Assembly (NCBI RefSeq): GCF_008831045.1
Contig: NZ_WAJS01000012.1
Location: forward strand, 1 to 64,000
Direction of reading: 5' to 3'
Source of the DNA: Adlercreutzia muris
GTDB taxonomy: Bacteria; Actinomycetota; Coriobacteriia; Coriobacteriales; Eggerthellaceae
DNA length: 64,000 bases
Shown in pieces: positions 16,665-24,450 of this stretch. The notes under the pieces are model-generated. The model saw only the letters and a list, made by a program, of their open reading frames with translations. It searched no databases and was not told where the DNA came from. The position numbers and the translations under genes are program-made. Positions within the stretch are counted from its first letter, which is position 1; each line of letters starts with the position of its first letter.

Positions 16665-17426
16665 ATGACCTCCCCCAAAGCAAATACCGCTCCCCTTCTC
16701 TTCCCCGAGCCTTTGCGGGAAGGGGTCATCCTGGCGCGGCCGAACCGCTTCATCATGGACGTGGCCTTCAGCGACGGTGCTCCCGTGCGCTGCCATTGCC
16801 CGGCTGTCTCGCGCATCGGCGACCTGGATCTGACGGGACGGCCCTGCCTGGTGTCTGATTCCCACAACCCCCAGCGCAAGCTGCCCCTCACCGTGGAGGC
16901 CTTCTCGCTGCAGCAACCCGACGCGGCCGAGAAGCAATGGATCGGCATCAACCAGAATGCCTCGAACCGCTACGTGGAGCATTTCCTGCGCGAAGGCGCC
17001 TTCAGCGCCGTCACCGGGCCCGTGGACCAGCTGCGCCGCGAGGTGCCCTTGGGCTCCTCGCGCCTCGACTTCCTCGTGAACGAGAACCAGTACCTGGAAG
17101 TGAAGACGCCCCTCGTGCAGATACAGACCGCTATTCCGCCTTGGGTGCCCACGGTGCCCCCGGTTCCCTTCGACTCCACCGAGCGCGTCCAGCGCCATCT
17201 GCGGGAACTGGCCGCGTCCCTCCAGCACAACGAGCGGGCCGTCATCTTGTACTGCCTCTACTACGAGAACGACGGCTTCCGCTACTACCACGGCACCACC
17301 TACGAGGAGATGCTCGCCTGCGTGGACGAGGCGCGCACCGCCGGCGTGGAGCTCTGGCAGGCCGACTTCGCCATCACGCCCGAGGCTGTGGCTCTTACCG
17401 ACTACCACCCGCTGGAAGAGTGGTAG
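16665..17426 (+). CDS. sfsA: SfsA family nuclease / sugar fermentation stimulation protein
   Basis: The 253-residue protein shows the SfsA pattern: an N-terminal OB-like domain (ILARPNRFIMDVAFSDG, VRCHCPAVSRIGDL) and a C-terminal nuclease-like domain with SSRLDFLVN, then YLEVKTPLVQ, the PD-(D/E)xK-type Asp and Glu-x-Lys. Homologues bind or cut nucleic acid; the physiological role is not settled. The ATG at 16665 is used because CAAGGACAGG precedes it; the frame upstream runs through the inverted-repeat element. It may be controlled by that element. Confidence 0.87.
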   Translation: MTSPKANTAPLLFPEPLREGVILARPNRFIMDVAFSDGAPVRCHCPAVSRIGDLDLTGRPCLVSDSHNPQRKLPLTVEAFSLQQPDAAEKQWIGINQNASNRYVEHFLREGAFSAVTGPVDQLRREVPLGSSRLDFLVNENQYLEVKTPLVQIQTAIPPWVPTVPPVPFDSTERVQRHLRELAASLQHNERAVILYCLYYENDGFRYYHGTTYEEMLACVDEARTAGVELWQADFAITPEAVALTDYHPLEEW

Positions 17427-17478
17427 CGAGCGCCGAGCCGGGAGCCCCAACCGATAGCGAGCCCACGCCGCAAGAAAA

Positions 17479-17500
17479 AGGAGCGGCCTTGCGACCGCCC
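17479..17500 (-). terminator. Terminator of the NhaC-family gene
   Basis: On the minus strand a hairpin of about 7 bp (GGGCGGTCG / GGCCGCTCC region) is followed by CTTTTTC, 27 bases after the stop codon. Confidence 0.55.
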
Positions 17501-17527
17501 CTGCATCGTCGGGTATGCCCGGAACCC

Positions 17528-18895
17528 CTAAGCCTCTTCGGCCACTTCCAGGACCTCTTCCTCGAAGCCCGCATGATCGGGCTCGTAGCCGCGGTTATCC
17601 GGCACGAGGAAGATGAACACCAGCGAGCTCAGCAGCAGGAAGAACGGGTAGAACAGAAATGGCATGATCTGGAACGCCGACACATTGAAGCCCAACTCGG
17701 CGCAGGCGGAGATGGCCACGAGCATCTGAGCGCCGTAGGGAATCACGCCCTGGAACACGCAGGAGAAAGTATCCAAGATGGATGCGGTCTTGCGCCGGGA
17801 GATGTCGTAGGTCTCGGCCATCTCGTGGGCGATGGGGTTCGCCATCACGATGGCCACGGTGTTGTTGGCCGTGGCGATGTCCATGGCGCCCACGAGCAGA
17901 CCCATGCCCAGCTGGCCGCCCTTGCGCCCCTTGAACACGCGTTTGATGCCGGCGAGCAGGGCCACGAAACCGCCGTTCTCGCGAATGAGCGCGCAGATGG
18001 CGCTCACCAACACGGCCACCATGGTAGTCTCGAACATGCCGGCCGCTCCCGTGCCCATGCTCCCCAAAAGATCGGTGGCCGCCACCGCGCCCTCGGCCAC
18101 CACGATGATGGAACCGGACAGGATGCCCAGCAGCAGCACGACGAACACGTTGATGCCCAGAATGCCGCCCACCAGCACGATGAGGTACGGAACGAGCTCG
18201 ATGAGGTTGTAGTCGTTGTGCACCGTGCCCGAGATGTTGGATCCCAGGGACAGCGCCAAGATGAGCACGAGGGTCACGATAGCCGCGGGCAGGGCGATCT
18301 TGAAGTTCTCGCGGAACTTGTCCTTCATCTGGCAGCCCTGGCCCTGGCAGGCGGCGATGGTGGTGTCGGAGATGAACGACAGGTTATCGCCGAACATGGC
18401 GCCGCCCATGACCGAGCCCACGCACAGAGGCAGGCTGAAGCCGGAGGCAGCCGACACGGCCACGGCAATGGGGGTGATGAGCGTGATGGTACCCACCGAG
18501 GTGCCCATGGAGATGGACACGAAGCAGCTGACCACGAACAGCACGGCCACGGAGAACTCCGCCGGAATGATGGACAGCATGAGGTAGGCCACTGACTCGG
18601 CCGAGTCGCGCCCCACGGTGCCCACGAACACGCCGGCGGCCATGAAGATGAGGATCATGGTGACGATGGTCTTATCGCCGATGCCACGGCCCATAACCAC
18701 CAGCTTGTCATCGAAGGGCAGCTTGCGGTTCTGGAAGCAGGCCACCAGCAGCGCAATAAGGAAGATCACCACGATGGGGATGTTGTAGAACCCCATGGAG
18801 ATGCCCATGCCGTACTCGAACAGAACGCCGAGCCCCAGATACAGCACGAGGAACACCCCGATAGGCAGCAGCGCCGCCACATTTCCCTTTTTCAC
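17528..18895 (-). CDS. NhaC-family Na+/H+ antiporter-like transporter
   Basis: About twelve membrane segments span the 455-residue product. Family-specific stretches include CFVSISMGTSVGTITLITPI and MFGDNLSFISDTTIAACQGQ, with NNTVAIVMANPIAHEMAETY further on. NhaC-type proteins exchange Na+ or an amino/organic acid with H+; the exact cargo is uncertain. The start is not certain. The GTG at 18895 has AAGGTG about 8 bases upstream and gives VKKGNVAALLPIGVFLVLY, matching the family N-terminus. An in-frame GTG at 18949 would add 18 residues but lacks a ribosome site. Confidence 0.82.
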   Translation of the reverse strand: MKKGNVAALLPIGVFLVLYLGLGVLFEYGMGISMGFYNIPIVVIFLIALLVACFQNRKLPFDDKLVVMGRGIGDKTIVTMILIFMAAGVFVGTVGRDSAESVAYLMLSIIPAEFSVAVLFVVSCFVSISMGTSVGTITLITPIAVAVSAASGFSLPLCVGSVMGGAMFGDNLSFISDTTIAACQGQGCQMKDKFRENFKIALPAAIVTLVLILALSLGSNISGTVHNDYNLIELVPYLIVLVGGILGINVFVVLLLGILSGSIIVVAEGAVAATDLLGSMGTGAAGMFETTMVAVLVSAICALIRENGGFVALLAGIKRVFKGRKGGQLGMGLLVGAMDIATANNTVAIVMANPIAHEMAETYDISRRKTASILDTFSCVFQGVIPYGAQMLVAISACAELGFNVSAFQIMPFLFYPFFLLLSSLVFIFLVPDNRGYEPDHAGFEEEVLEVAEEA

Positions 18896-18993
18896 GTCGA
18901 ACTTCACCTTCTTCGTCTCTGAAAAAACAGCCCGCCTATAGTACACCACAAAAACCGCTGCCGATGCGTCATCTTCTTCACGCGGCCCTTACT

Positions 18994-18999
18994 TATAAT
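18994..18999 (+). promoter_or_regulatory. Probable -10 element of the DUF3516 helicase gene
   Basis: TATAAT in TTATAATAGATGG lies 38 bases before the helicase ATG. The -35 region is poor. Confidence 0.5.
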
Positions 19000-19036
19000 A
19001 GATGGTGAGACATCGCCCCGTCAGAACGGACATTCT

Positions 19037-21709
19037 ATGGACAACCCAGCCGAAAACCGCGTCGAGGAAGGCGCCTGCGAGACCTCCGACGACATCGCCG
19101 CCGAGGCTGCCGAGCGCACCACCTGCGCGGACGCCGACAACCCCGTCGCGCCCGTCGACCCCTTCGAGCCGGGCTCGCTCGGCTGGCTTCTGCCCTGGGC
19201 GGAAACCGGCGAGGGCGACGTGCTCACCCCCGACGAGGCCTTAGAGGTGTTCCTGGAATGGGTGGAGGCGCGGGGCATGGAGTTGTGGCCCCACCAGGAG
19301 GACGCGCTCATGGACCTGGCCGTGGGCGATTCGGTCATCCTGGGCACGCCCACCGGCTCGGGCAAGTCCATGGTGGCCCTGGGACTGTGCTTCATGGCCA
19401 TCGCCACGGGGCGCACTGCCTACTACACGGCCCCCATCAAGGCGCTCGTGTCCGAGAAGTTCTTCGACATGGTAGAGGTGCTCGGCCGCGACAACGTGGG
19501 CATGATCACCGGCGACAGCACCATCAACACCGAGGCGCCGGTCATCTGCTGCACAGCGGAGATCCTCGCGAACCAGGCTCTGCGCGAGGGCGCCGCGTCG
19601 AAGGTGGCCTGCGTGGTGATGGACGAGTTCCACTTCTTCGCCGACCCCGACCGCGGCTGGGCCTGGCAGGTGCCGCTGCTCACCCTGACAAACGCCCAGT
19701 TCCTGCTCATGAGCGCCACGCTCGGCGACGTGACCGACATCGCCGCCCTCGTGGAGGAGCGCACCGCACGCCCCGTCGACCTTGTCACCGACGCGCCGCG
19801 GCCCGTGCCGCTGTCCTATGACTACACCTTGGAGACGCTCGAGGCCACCGTGGAGCTGGGCCTGCGCGCCGGCGAGGCGCCGATGTACATCGTGCACTTC
19901 TCCCAAGACGAGGCGCTGAAGAACGCCCGCGCGCTCGCGAGCTACGGCGTGGCTGACAAGGAACAGCGCGAGGCCGTGAAGGCGGCTATGAAGGGCACGA
20001 AGTTCACCACTCCCTTCGGCAAGATCCTCCAACGGCTTCTGGCCGCCGGCGTGGGCGTGCACCACGCGGGTATGTTGCCGCGCTACCGGCTGCTCGTGGA
20101 ACGTCTGGCCCAGCAGGGGCTGCTGCCGGTCATCTGCGGCACCGACACCTTGGGCGTGGGCATCAACGTGCCCATCCACACGGTGGTGCTCACCCAGCTC
20201 ACGAAATTCGACGGGCAGAAGATGCGCCGGCTGCGTTCGCGCGAGTTCCACCAGATCGTGGGCCGTGCGGGGCGGTCGGGCTTCGACACCGAGGGCATGG
20301 TGGTGGCGCTCGCCCCCGAGCACGAGATCGAGAACCACAAGGCCATGTTGAAGGCCGGCGACGACCCGAAGAAGCAGCGCCGGGTGAAGAAGAAGCAGCC
20401 GCCCGAGGGCTTCGTCAGCTGGAACAAGCAGACCTTCGAACACCTCATCGAGAAGCCGCCCGAGAAGCTGAACCCCCACATGCGCATCACCCATTCCATG
20501 GTGCTGTCGGTGGTGAGCCGCGGGGGCGACGCCTGGGCCAACGTGCACCAGCTCATCGCCGATTCGGCCCAGTCCCCCGAGGAGAAGATCAAGCTGAACG
20601 CGCGGGCCGACGAGATCTTCCACACGCTGCTGGAAGCCGGCGTGGTGGTGCGCGGCACCGCTGAGGACGGCAGTGCCGCCTACGAGCTCACGGTGGAGCT
20701 GCCCGAGGATTTCGCCCTGGACCAGCCCCTGTCCCCCTTCCTGCTGGCGGCGCTGGACCTGCTGGATCCGGAGAGCCCCGATTACGCCCTAGACGTGATC
20801 TCGCTTGTGGAGGCCACGCTGGAGAACCCCGCCAAGGTGCTGCGGGCCCAGGAGCGCAAGGCGCGGGACGCCGCCATGGCCGCCATGAAGGCCGACGGCG
20901 TGGAATACGAGGAGCGCCTGGAGCGGCTGGCGGAAATCACCTACCCCAAGCCCCTGGAAGAGCTGCTCGCCCACGCCTTCGATCTGTACTGTCAGGGCGT
21001 GCCGTGGGCCCGCGACTACGAGCTTCTGCCCAAGAGCGTGCTGCGCGACATGGTGGAGACGGCGAGCGACTTCAAGACCTACATCGGCCGCTACGGCATC
21101 GCGAAGTTGGAGGGGACGCTTTTGCGCTACCTGTCCGACGCCTTCCGGGTGCTCGTGCGCACCCTGCCGCCCGATGCGCTGGACGATAGGCTGCGCGACA
21201 TCATCGCGTGGCTCGGGTTCATGGTGCGCACCACCGACTCGTCGCTCGTGGACGCCTGGGAGAATGCCGGCGCACTGCCCGAGGCCGGCGCCCCGCCCGT
21301 GGCCGCCGATGCCGTGGTGGCCGACCGTCACGGCATGGAGGTCATGGTGCGCAATGCGCTCTTCGCCCGCGTGCGCCTGGCGGCCCTGGAGCGCACCCGC
21401 GAGCTGGGGAATCTGGATGAGAACTGGGGCTTTACCGAGCGCGCCTGGGATGCGGCCCTGGACGACTACTTCGCCGAGCACAACGAGATCCGCCTGGACG
21501 GCGATGCGCGCAGCGCCGCCTACCTGGCCATCGACGAGGGACCGGAGCAGAAAGAGCATCTCTGGCACGTGCGCCAGATCTTCCTCGACGAGGACGGCGA
21601 CGGCGACTTCCGCATCGAAGCCGACGTAGACCTGGATGCCACCCAAGAGGAGGGCGAGGTCATCTTCAAGAACTACCGCGTGGGCTTTGTAGAAGATTTG
21701 GGCGAGTAG
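19037..21709 (+). CDS. Ski2-like DEAD/DEAH-box RNA helicase with DUF3516
   Basis: The 890-residue superfamily 2 helicase has an acidic N-terminal extension of about 70 residues, then Walker A GTPTGSGKS (about residue 100) and DExH box VVMDEFHFF. Helicase motif III is present as LLMSATLGD, and motif VI as FHQIVGRAGRSGFDTEG. The C-terminal third is the DUF3516 region. Homologues in actinobacteria are predicted RNA helicases acting in RNA turnover or ribosome metabolism, but their function is not established. The ATG follows a -10 at 18994. It stands alone as a single-gene unit. Confidence 0.92.
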   Translation: MDNPAENRVEEGACETSDDIAAEAAERTTCADADNPVAPVDPFEPGSLGWLLPWAETGEGDVLTPDEALEVFLEWVEARGMELWPHQEDALMDLAVGDSVILGTPTGSGKSMVALGLCFMAIATGRTAYYTAPIKALVSEKFFDMVEVLGRDNVGMITGDSTINTEAPVICCTAEILANQALREGAASKVACVVMDEFHFFADPDRGWAWQVPLLTLTNAQFLLMSATLGDVTDIAALVEERTARPVDLVTDAPRPVPLSYDYTLETLEATVELGLRAGEAPMYIVHFSQDEALKNARALASYGVADKEQREAVKAAMKGTKFTTPFGKILQRLLAAGVGVHHAGMLPRYRLLVERLAQQGLLPVICGTDTLGVGINVPIHTVVLTQLTKFDGQKMRRLRSREFHQIVGRAGRSGFDTEGMVVALAPEHEIENHKAMLKAGDDPKKQRRVKKKQPPEGFVSWNKQTFEHLIEKPPEKLNPHMRITHSMVLSVVSRGGDAWANVHQLIADSAQSPEEKIKLNARADEIFHTLLEAGVVVRGTAEDGSAAYELTVELPEDFALDQPLSPFLLAALDLLDPESPDYALDVISLVEATLENPAKVLRAQERKARDAAMAAMKADGVEYEERLERLAEITYPKPLEELLAHAFDLYCQGVPWARDYELLPKSVLRDMVETASDFKTYIGRYGIAKLEGTLLRYLSDAFRVLVRTLPPDALDDRLRDIIAWLGFMVRTTDSSLVDAWENAGALPEAGAPPVAADAVVADRHGMEVMVRNALFARVRLAALERTRELGNLDENWGFTERAWDAALDDYFAEHNEIRLDGDARSAAYLAIDEGPEQKEHLWHVRQIFLDEDGDGDFRIEADVDLDATQEEGEVIFKNYRVGFVEDLGE

Positions 21710-21767
21710 CGCCTGCGGGAGCTCTCTTGGGGCCGCCGCGGCAAGTCGACCACGCTGCGGACGCCGC

Positions 21768-21876
21768 GCCGACACCGTGGTACCGCGGCGCCAGTACCGA
21801 CACTGTGGCACCGTGGGGCCGCACCGCCGACGCCGACACCGTGGCACCGTGGGACCGACACCATGGCGCCGCTCCC
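21768..21876. repeat. Degenerate tandem repeat after the helicase gene
   Basis: Units resembling GACACCGTGGCACCGTGGG begin near 21768, 21798, 21836 and 21859 with irregular spacing (30, 38 and 23 bases). The block is non-coding on both strands as far as I can judge. Confidence 0.6.
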
Positions 21877-21895
21877 TCGCAATGCAAACGCTCAG

Positions 21896-22105
21896 CTAGC
21901 CGCTCACCCGCGAGAACTGCACCGTCTTGTGCTTCATCGAGATCTTCCCCACCTCCCAGCCGCGGCACACGAGCTCCTTCTTATAATTCAGAAACGAATG
22001 GTCCAGGGGAACACCGGCGTGCTCGCCCACCTCGTCGAAGGTGAGGGTCAGCTCCTCGCCAGGCTGGGCAGCTACCCAGTCCCACAGTTTGTCGTACTTG
22101 CTCAT
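21896..22105 (-). CDS. Small DUF7662-like protein
   Basis: The 69-residue protein (MSKYDKLWDWVAAQPGEE, LTFDEVGEHAGVPLDHSF, LNYKKELVCRGWEVGKISMK) resembles a widespread family of small proteins now called DUF7662, judged from memory of its SKYDKLW start and HSFLNYKKEL core. The fold is probably a small alpha/beta domain; no function is known. The ATG at 22105 is fixed by GAAAGGACGCGCC. It is transcribed toward the helicase gene. Confidence 0.72.
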   Translation of the reverse strand: MSKYDKLWDWVAAQPGEELTLTFDEVGEHAGVPLDHSFLNYKKELVCRGWEVGKISMKHKTVQFSRVSG

Positions 22106-22203
22106 GGCGCGTCCTTTCCGCATTTCAAAATCCTCGAAAACGCCCCCATTCTCCCGCTCCCTTCTCTTTTTAGACGAGCAGCGCGATTTTGTATCGAAAA
22201 CGC

Positions 22204-22329
22204 GACTTATGAGCGTCTCGATGCCCATCTCGCATGAACCGCTTCATCGACATTTCAAGAAATCCCAGGTCGCAGTTTTCCAACGCATAGCACCACTACC
22301 AAATTCCGTAACACGGACGCTCATAAGTC
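22204..22329. repeat. 126-bp element with perfect 14-bp inverted repeats
   Basis: GACTTATGAGCGTC (22204-22217) and GACGCTCATAAGTC (22316-22329) are exact reverse complements separated by 98 bases. A smaller dyad CGATG/CATCG lies inside. No coding signal was seen. Confidence 0.75.
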
Positions 22330-22428
22330 ACATTTTGCCTCATTTTTTCGACTTTCGCAGAAATCTTTCACGTCCGGTGCCTTTCGCGGACGATGCGGCA
22401 ACGAAACGAACGCTAACCAAAATAGTTG

Positions 22429-22457
22429 TTGATCGACAACGCGTCAGGGTGTAGAGT
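22429..22457 (+). promoter_or_regulatory. Promoter of the glycine riboswitch / AGCS unit
   Basis: TTGATC (22429-22434), a 17-base spacer and TAGAGT (22452-22457) would start transcription near 22464, about 110 bases before the riboswitch aptamer. The -35 is part of an imperfect palindrome, GTTGTTGATCGACAAC. Confidence 0.6.
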
Positions 22458-22577
22458 GGCCTGCGTCAATATTTCTGTGATGTCTTCGGGATGTGCAAGG
22501 CGCTCGCGTTGACGGCAGGGCGGCCCCGCCGCAATGTCGCAGCACGAACGCGACCCGCAAACCGGAGGCGGAGAAAA

Positions 22578-22657
22578 CTCTGGAGAACTCTTAAGTGAGT
22601 GCCGAAGGTGCAAGGCCCCGTTCACGGGCGCCGAATCTCTCAGGCAAACGGACAGAG
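22578..22657 (+). promoter_or_regulatory. Glycine riboswitch, single aptamer
   Basis: The segment has the conserved core of glycine aptamers: CTCTGGAGA near the 5' side, GTGCCGAAGGTGCAAG, and CTCTCAGGCAAACGGACAGAG at the 3' side. P1 is formed by CTCTG (22578-22582) with CAGAG (22653-22657). Only one aptamer is visible. The gene downstream is an alanine/glycine:cation symporter, a known target class for single-aptamer glycine riboswitches. Confidence 0.9.
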
Positions 22658-22691
22658 CGATGACGCGACCTTTTCGGCCGGCCACGCATAA

Positions 22692-22725
22692 GTTCCCCCG
22701 AGTTTTCTCGCGAGAAGAAGGGAAC
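22692..22725 (+). promoter_or_regulatory. Hairpin enclosing the AGCS ribosome-binding site
   Basis: GTTCCC (22692-22697) pairs with GGGAAC (22720-22725), around an inner palindrome TTCTCGCGAGAA (22705-22716). The right arm contains the AAGGGA ribosome site of the GTG start at 22729. This is the likely expression platform, acting on translation; whether glycine favours or disfavours it is not evident. Confidence 0.6.
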
Positions 22726-22728
22726 GCC

Positions 22729-24204
22729 GTGGAAGAGGCACTGCTTGGTATCGTTACCACCATCAACAACTATCTTTCCAACTACATCCTCATCATCCTG
22801 CTGCTCGGCATGGGTATCTGGTTCACCGTGCGCACCAAGGGCATCCAGTTCCGCTGCTTCGGCGAGGGCTGGCGCCGCGTGTTCGGCGACTTCAGCCTGC
22901 GCGGCGGCAACCAGGGCGGCGGCATGACCTCGTTCCAGGCCCTGTCCACCGCCATCGCGGCCCAGGTGGGCACCGGCAACATCGTGGGCGCATGCGGCGC
23001 CATCATCGTGGGCGGCCCGGGCGCCATCTTCTGGATGTGGATCATCGCGCTTCTGGGCATGGCCACCAACTACGCTGAGGCCGTCATGGCGCAGAAGACC
23101 CGTGTCGTGGACGAGGACGGCACCGTGCACGGCGGTCCGGTGTACTACATCACCACGGCCTTCAAGGGCGGTCTGGGCAAGTTCCTCGCCGGGTTCTTCG
23201 CCGTGGCCATCATCCTGGCGCTCGGATTTATGGGCTGCATGGTGCAGTCCAACTCCATCGCCGAGACCATGAACACCGCCTTCGGCATTCCCACCTGGGT
23301 CATCGGCCTGGCCGTGGTCATTCTGGCCGGCATCGTGTTCATCGGCGGCGTGTCCCGTTTGGCCGCCGTCACCGAGAAGATCGTGCCCATCATGGCCATC
23401 CTCTACGTGCTCGGCTCGCTTATCGTGCTCATCATGAACGCGGCGAACATCCCGGCCACCTTCGCGCTCATCTTCGAGTGCGCCTTCAACCCCGCCGCCA
23501 CCGTGGGCGGCGCCACTTTCGGCATCATCGCCGCTATCAGCCAGGGCGCCAAGCGCGGCCTGTTCTCCAACGAGGCCGGCATGGGCTCCACCCCGCACGC
23601 CCACGCGCTGGCCGAGGTGCGCGACCCCCACGAGCAGGGCGTTGTGGCCATGATCGGCGTGTTCGTGGACACCATCGTAGTGGTCACCATGACCGCGCTC
23701 GTGGTGCTGTCCACCCTGTACGTGGGCGACGGAATGCTCGCTACCGGCGACTACGCGAGCCTCACCGCCGAGACTATCACCAAGACCAACATCGCCCAGC
23801 TGGCCTTCGGGCAGTTCTTCGGCGAGGGCGCAGGTGCCTGGTTCGTGGCCATCTGCCTTTTGTTCTTCGCCTTCTCCACCATTCTGTCGTGGAACCTGTT
23901 CGCGAAGCTGAACGTGGAGTGGCTCTTCGGAAAGCGCGCCGTGCTGCCCTTTACCGTGATCGCGCTCGTGTTCATCTTCCTAGGCTCGCTTTTGTCCAAC
24001 GACCTGGTATGGGAGATGGCCGATATGTTTAACCAGCTCATGGTCATTCCCAACGCCATTGCGCTGTTCGCCCTATCGGGCGCGGTGCTGGCCATCGCCA
24101 ACGCCAAGCATGACAAACGCGCCCTGGATGTGGCCGAGGAGAAGCTCGCAGACAAGGAGCGCGCCGCCATGAACGCCATGGTGGAGAAGGACGAGCGGAA
24201 GTAG
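22729..24204 (+). CDS. Alanine/glycine:cation symporter (AGCS family)
   Basis: The 491-residue membrane protein carries the AGCS signatures: TSFQALSTAIAAQVGTGNIV and GGPGAIFWMWIIALLGMATN, followed by KRGLFSNEAGMGSTPHAHAL. It would import glycine or alanine with Na+. GTG 22729 is the start: AAGGGA lies 6 bases upstream and the N-terminus VEEALLGIVTTINNYLSNY fits the family. The long open frame upstream runs through the riboswitch and is not translated. The glycine aptamer and the hairpin over its ribosome site point to glycine-dependent control. A strong terminator follows. Confidence 0.95.
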   Translation: MEEALLGIVTTINNYLSNYILIILLLGMGIWFTVRTKGIQFRCFGEGWRRVFGDFSLRGGNQGGGMTSFQALSTAIAAQVGTGNIVGACGAIIVGGPGAIFWMWIIALLGMATNYAEAVMAQKTRVVDEDGTVHGGPVYYITTAFKGGLGKFLAGFFAVAIILALGFMGCMVQSNSIAETMNTAFGIPTWVIGLAVVILAGIVFIGGVSRLAAVTEKIVPIMAILYVLGSLIVLIMNAANIPATFALIFECAFNPAATVGGATFGIIAAISQGAKRGLFSNEAGMGSTPHAHALAEVRDPHEQGVVAMIGVFVDTIVVVTMTALVVLSTLYVGDGMLATGDYASLTAETITKTNIAQLAFGQFFGEGAGAWFVAICLLFFAFSTILSWNLFAKLNVEWLFGKRAVLPFTVIALVFIFLGSLLSNDLVWEMADMFNQLMVIPNAIALFALSGAVLAIANAKHDKRALDVAEEKLADKERAAMNAMVEKDERK

Positions 24205-24218
24205 GCCGTTCAGTCGTC

Positions 24219-24257
24219 ATGGCAGACTCACGTGTATACCACTCATGAGTCTGCCAT
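24219..24257 (+). terminator. Intrinsic terminator of the AGCS gene
   Basis: ATGGCAGACTCA (24219-24230) pairs perfectly with TGAGTCTGCCAT (24246-24257), followed by TTTCATTTT, 15 bases after the stop. Confidence 0.85.
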
Positions 24258-24311
24258 TTTCATTTTGTGTCAACTCTATTAAATATAGGAACATTTGTTT
24301 CCATATTGACA

Positions 24312-24340
24312 TTGCCGCAAAATGACGCACCTGCTATAAT
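24312..24340 (+). promoter_or_regulatory. Sigma-70-type promoter with no protein gene downstream
   Basis: TTGCCG (24312-24317), a 17-base spacer and a perfect TATAAT (24335-24340) lie in an AT-rich patch. A TTGACA also occurs at 24306. Transcription would start near 24347, directly at a 12-bp inverted repeat, and run toward the 3' end of the DUF3644 gene. Confidence 0.65.
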
Positions 24341-24346
24341 CTATTT

Positions 24347-24450
24347 CACCAAAGCCGACTTGAGTGGATACAAGCTGGGTTCCCGAATGGGAGTAGGCAT
24401 AGGTTGTATGCTTAGAATTCCTTTGCTCCTGGGGTCGGCTTTGGTCGTTT
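24347..24450 (+). ncRNA. Putative structured RNA convergent with the DUF3644 gene
   Basis: The predicted transcript opens with ACCAAAGCCGAC (24348-24359), which pairs perfectly over 12 bp with GTCGGCTTTGGT (24434-24445), followed by CGTTT. The 74 bases between can form ATACAA/TTGTAT and a TCCC/GGGA hairpin. The last 39 bases overlap, antisense, the end of the DUF3644 reading frame, including its stop. No ribosome site or credible frame is present. The evidence is a good promoter plus closed secondary structure; no family is recognised. Confidence 0.45.
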
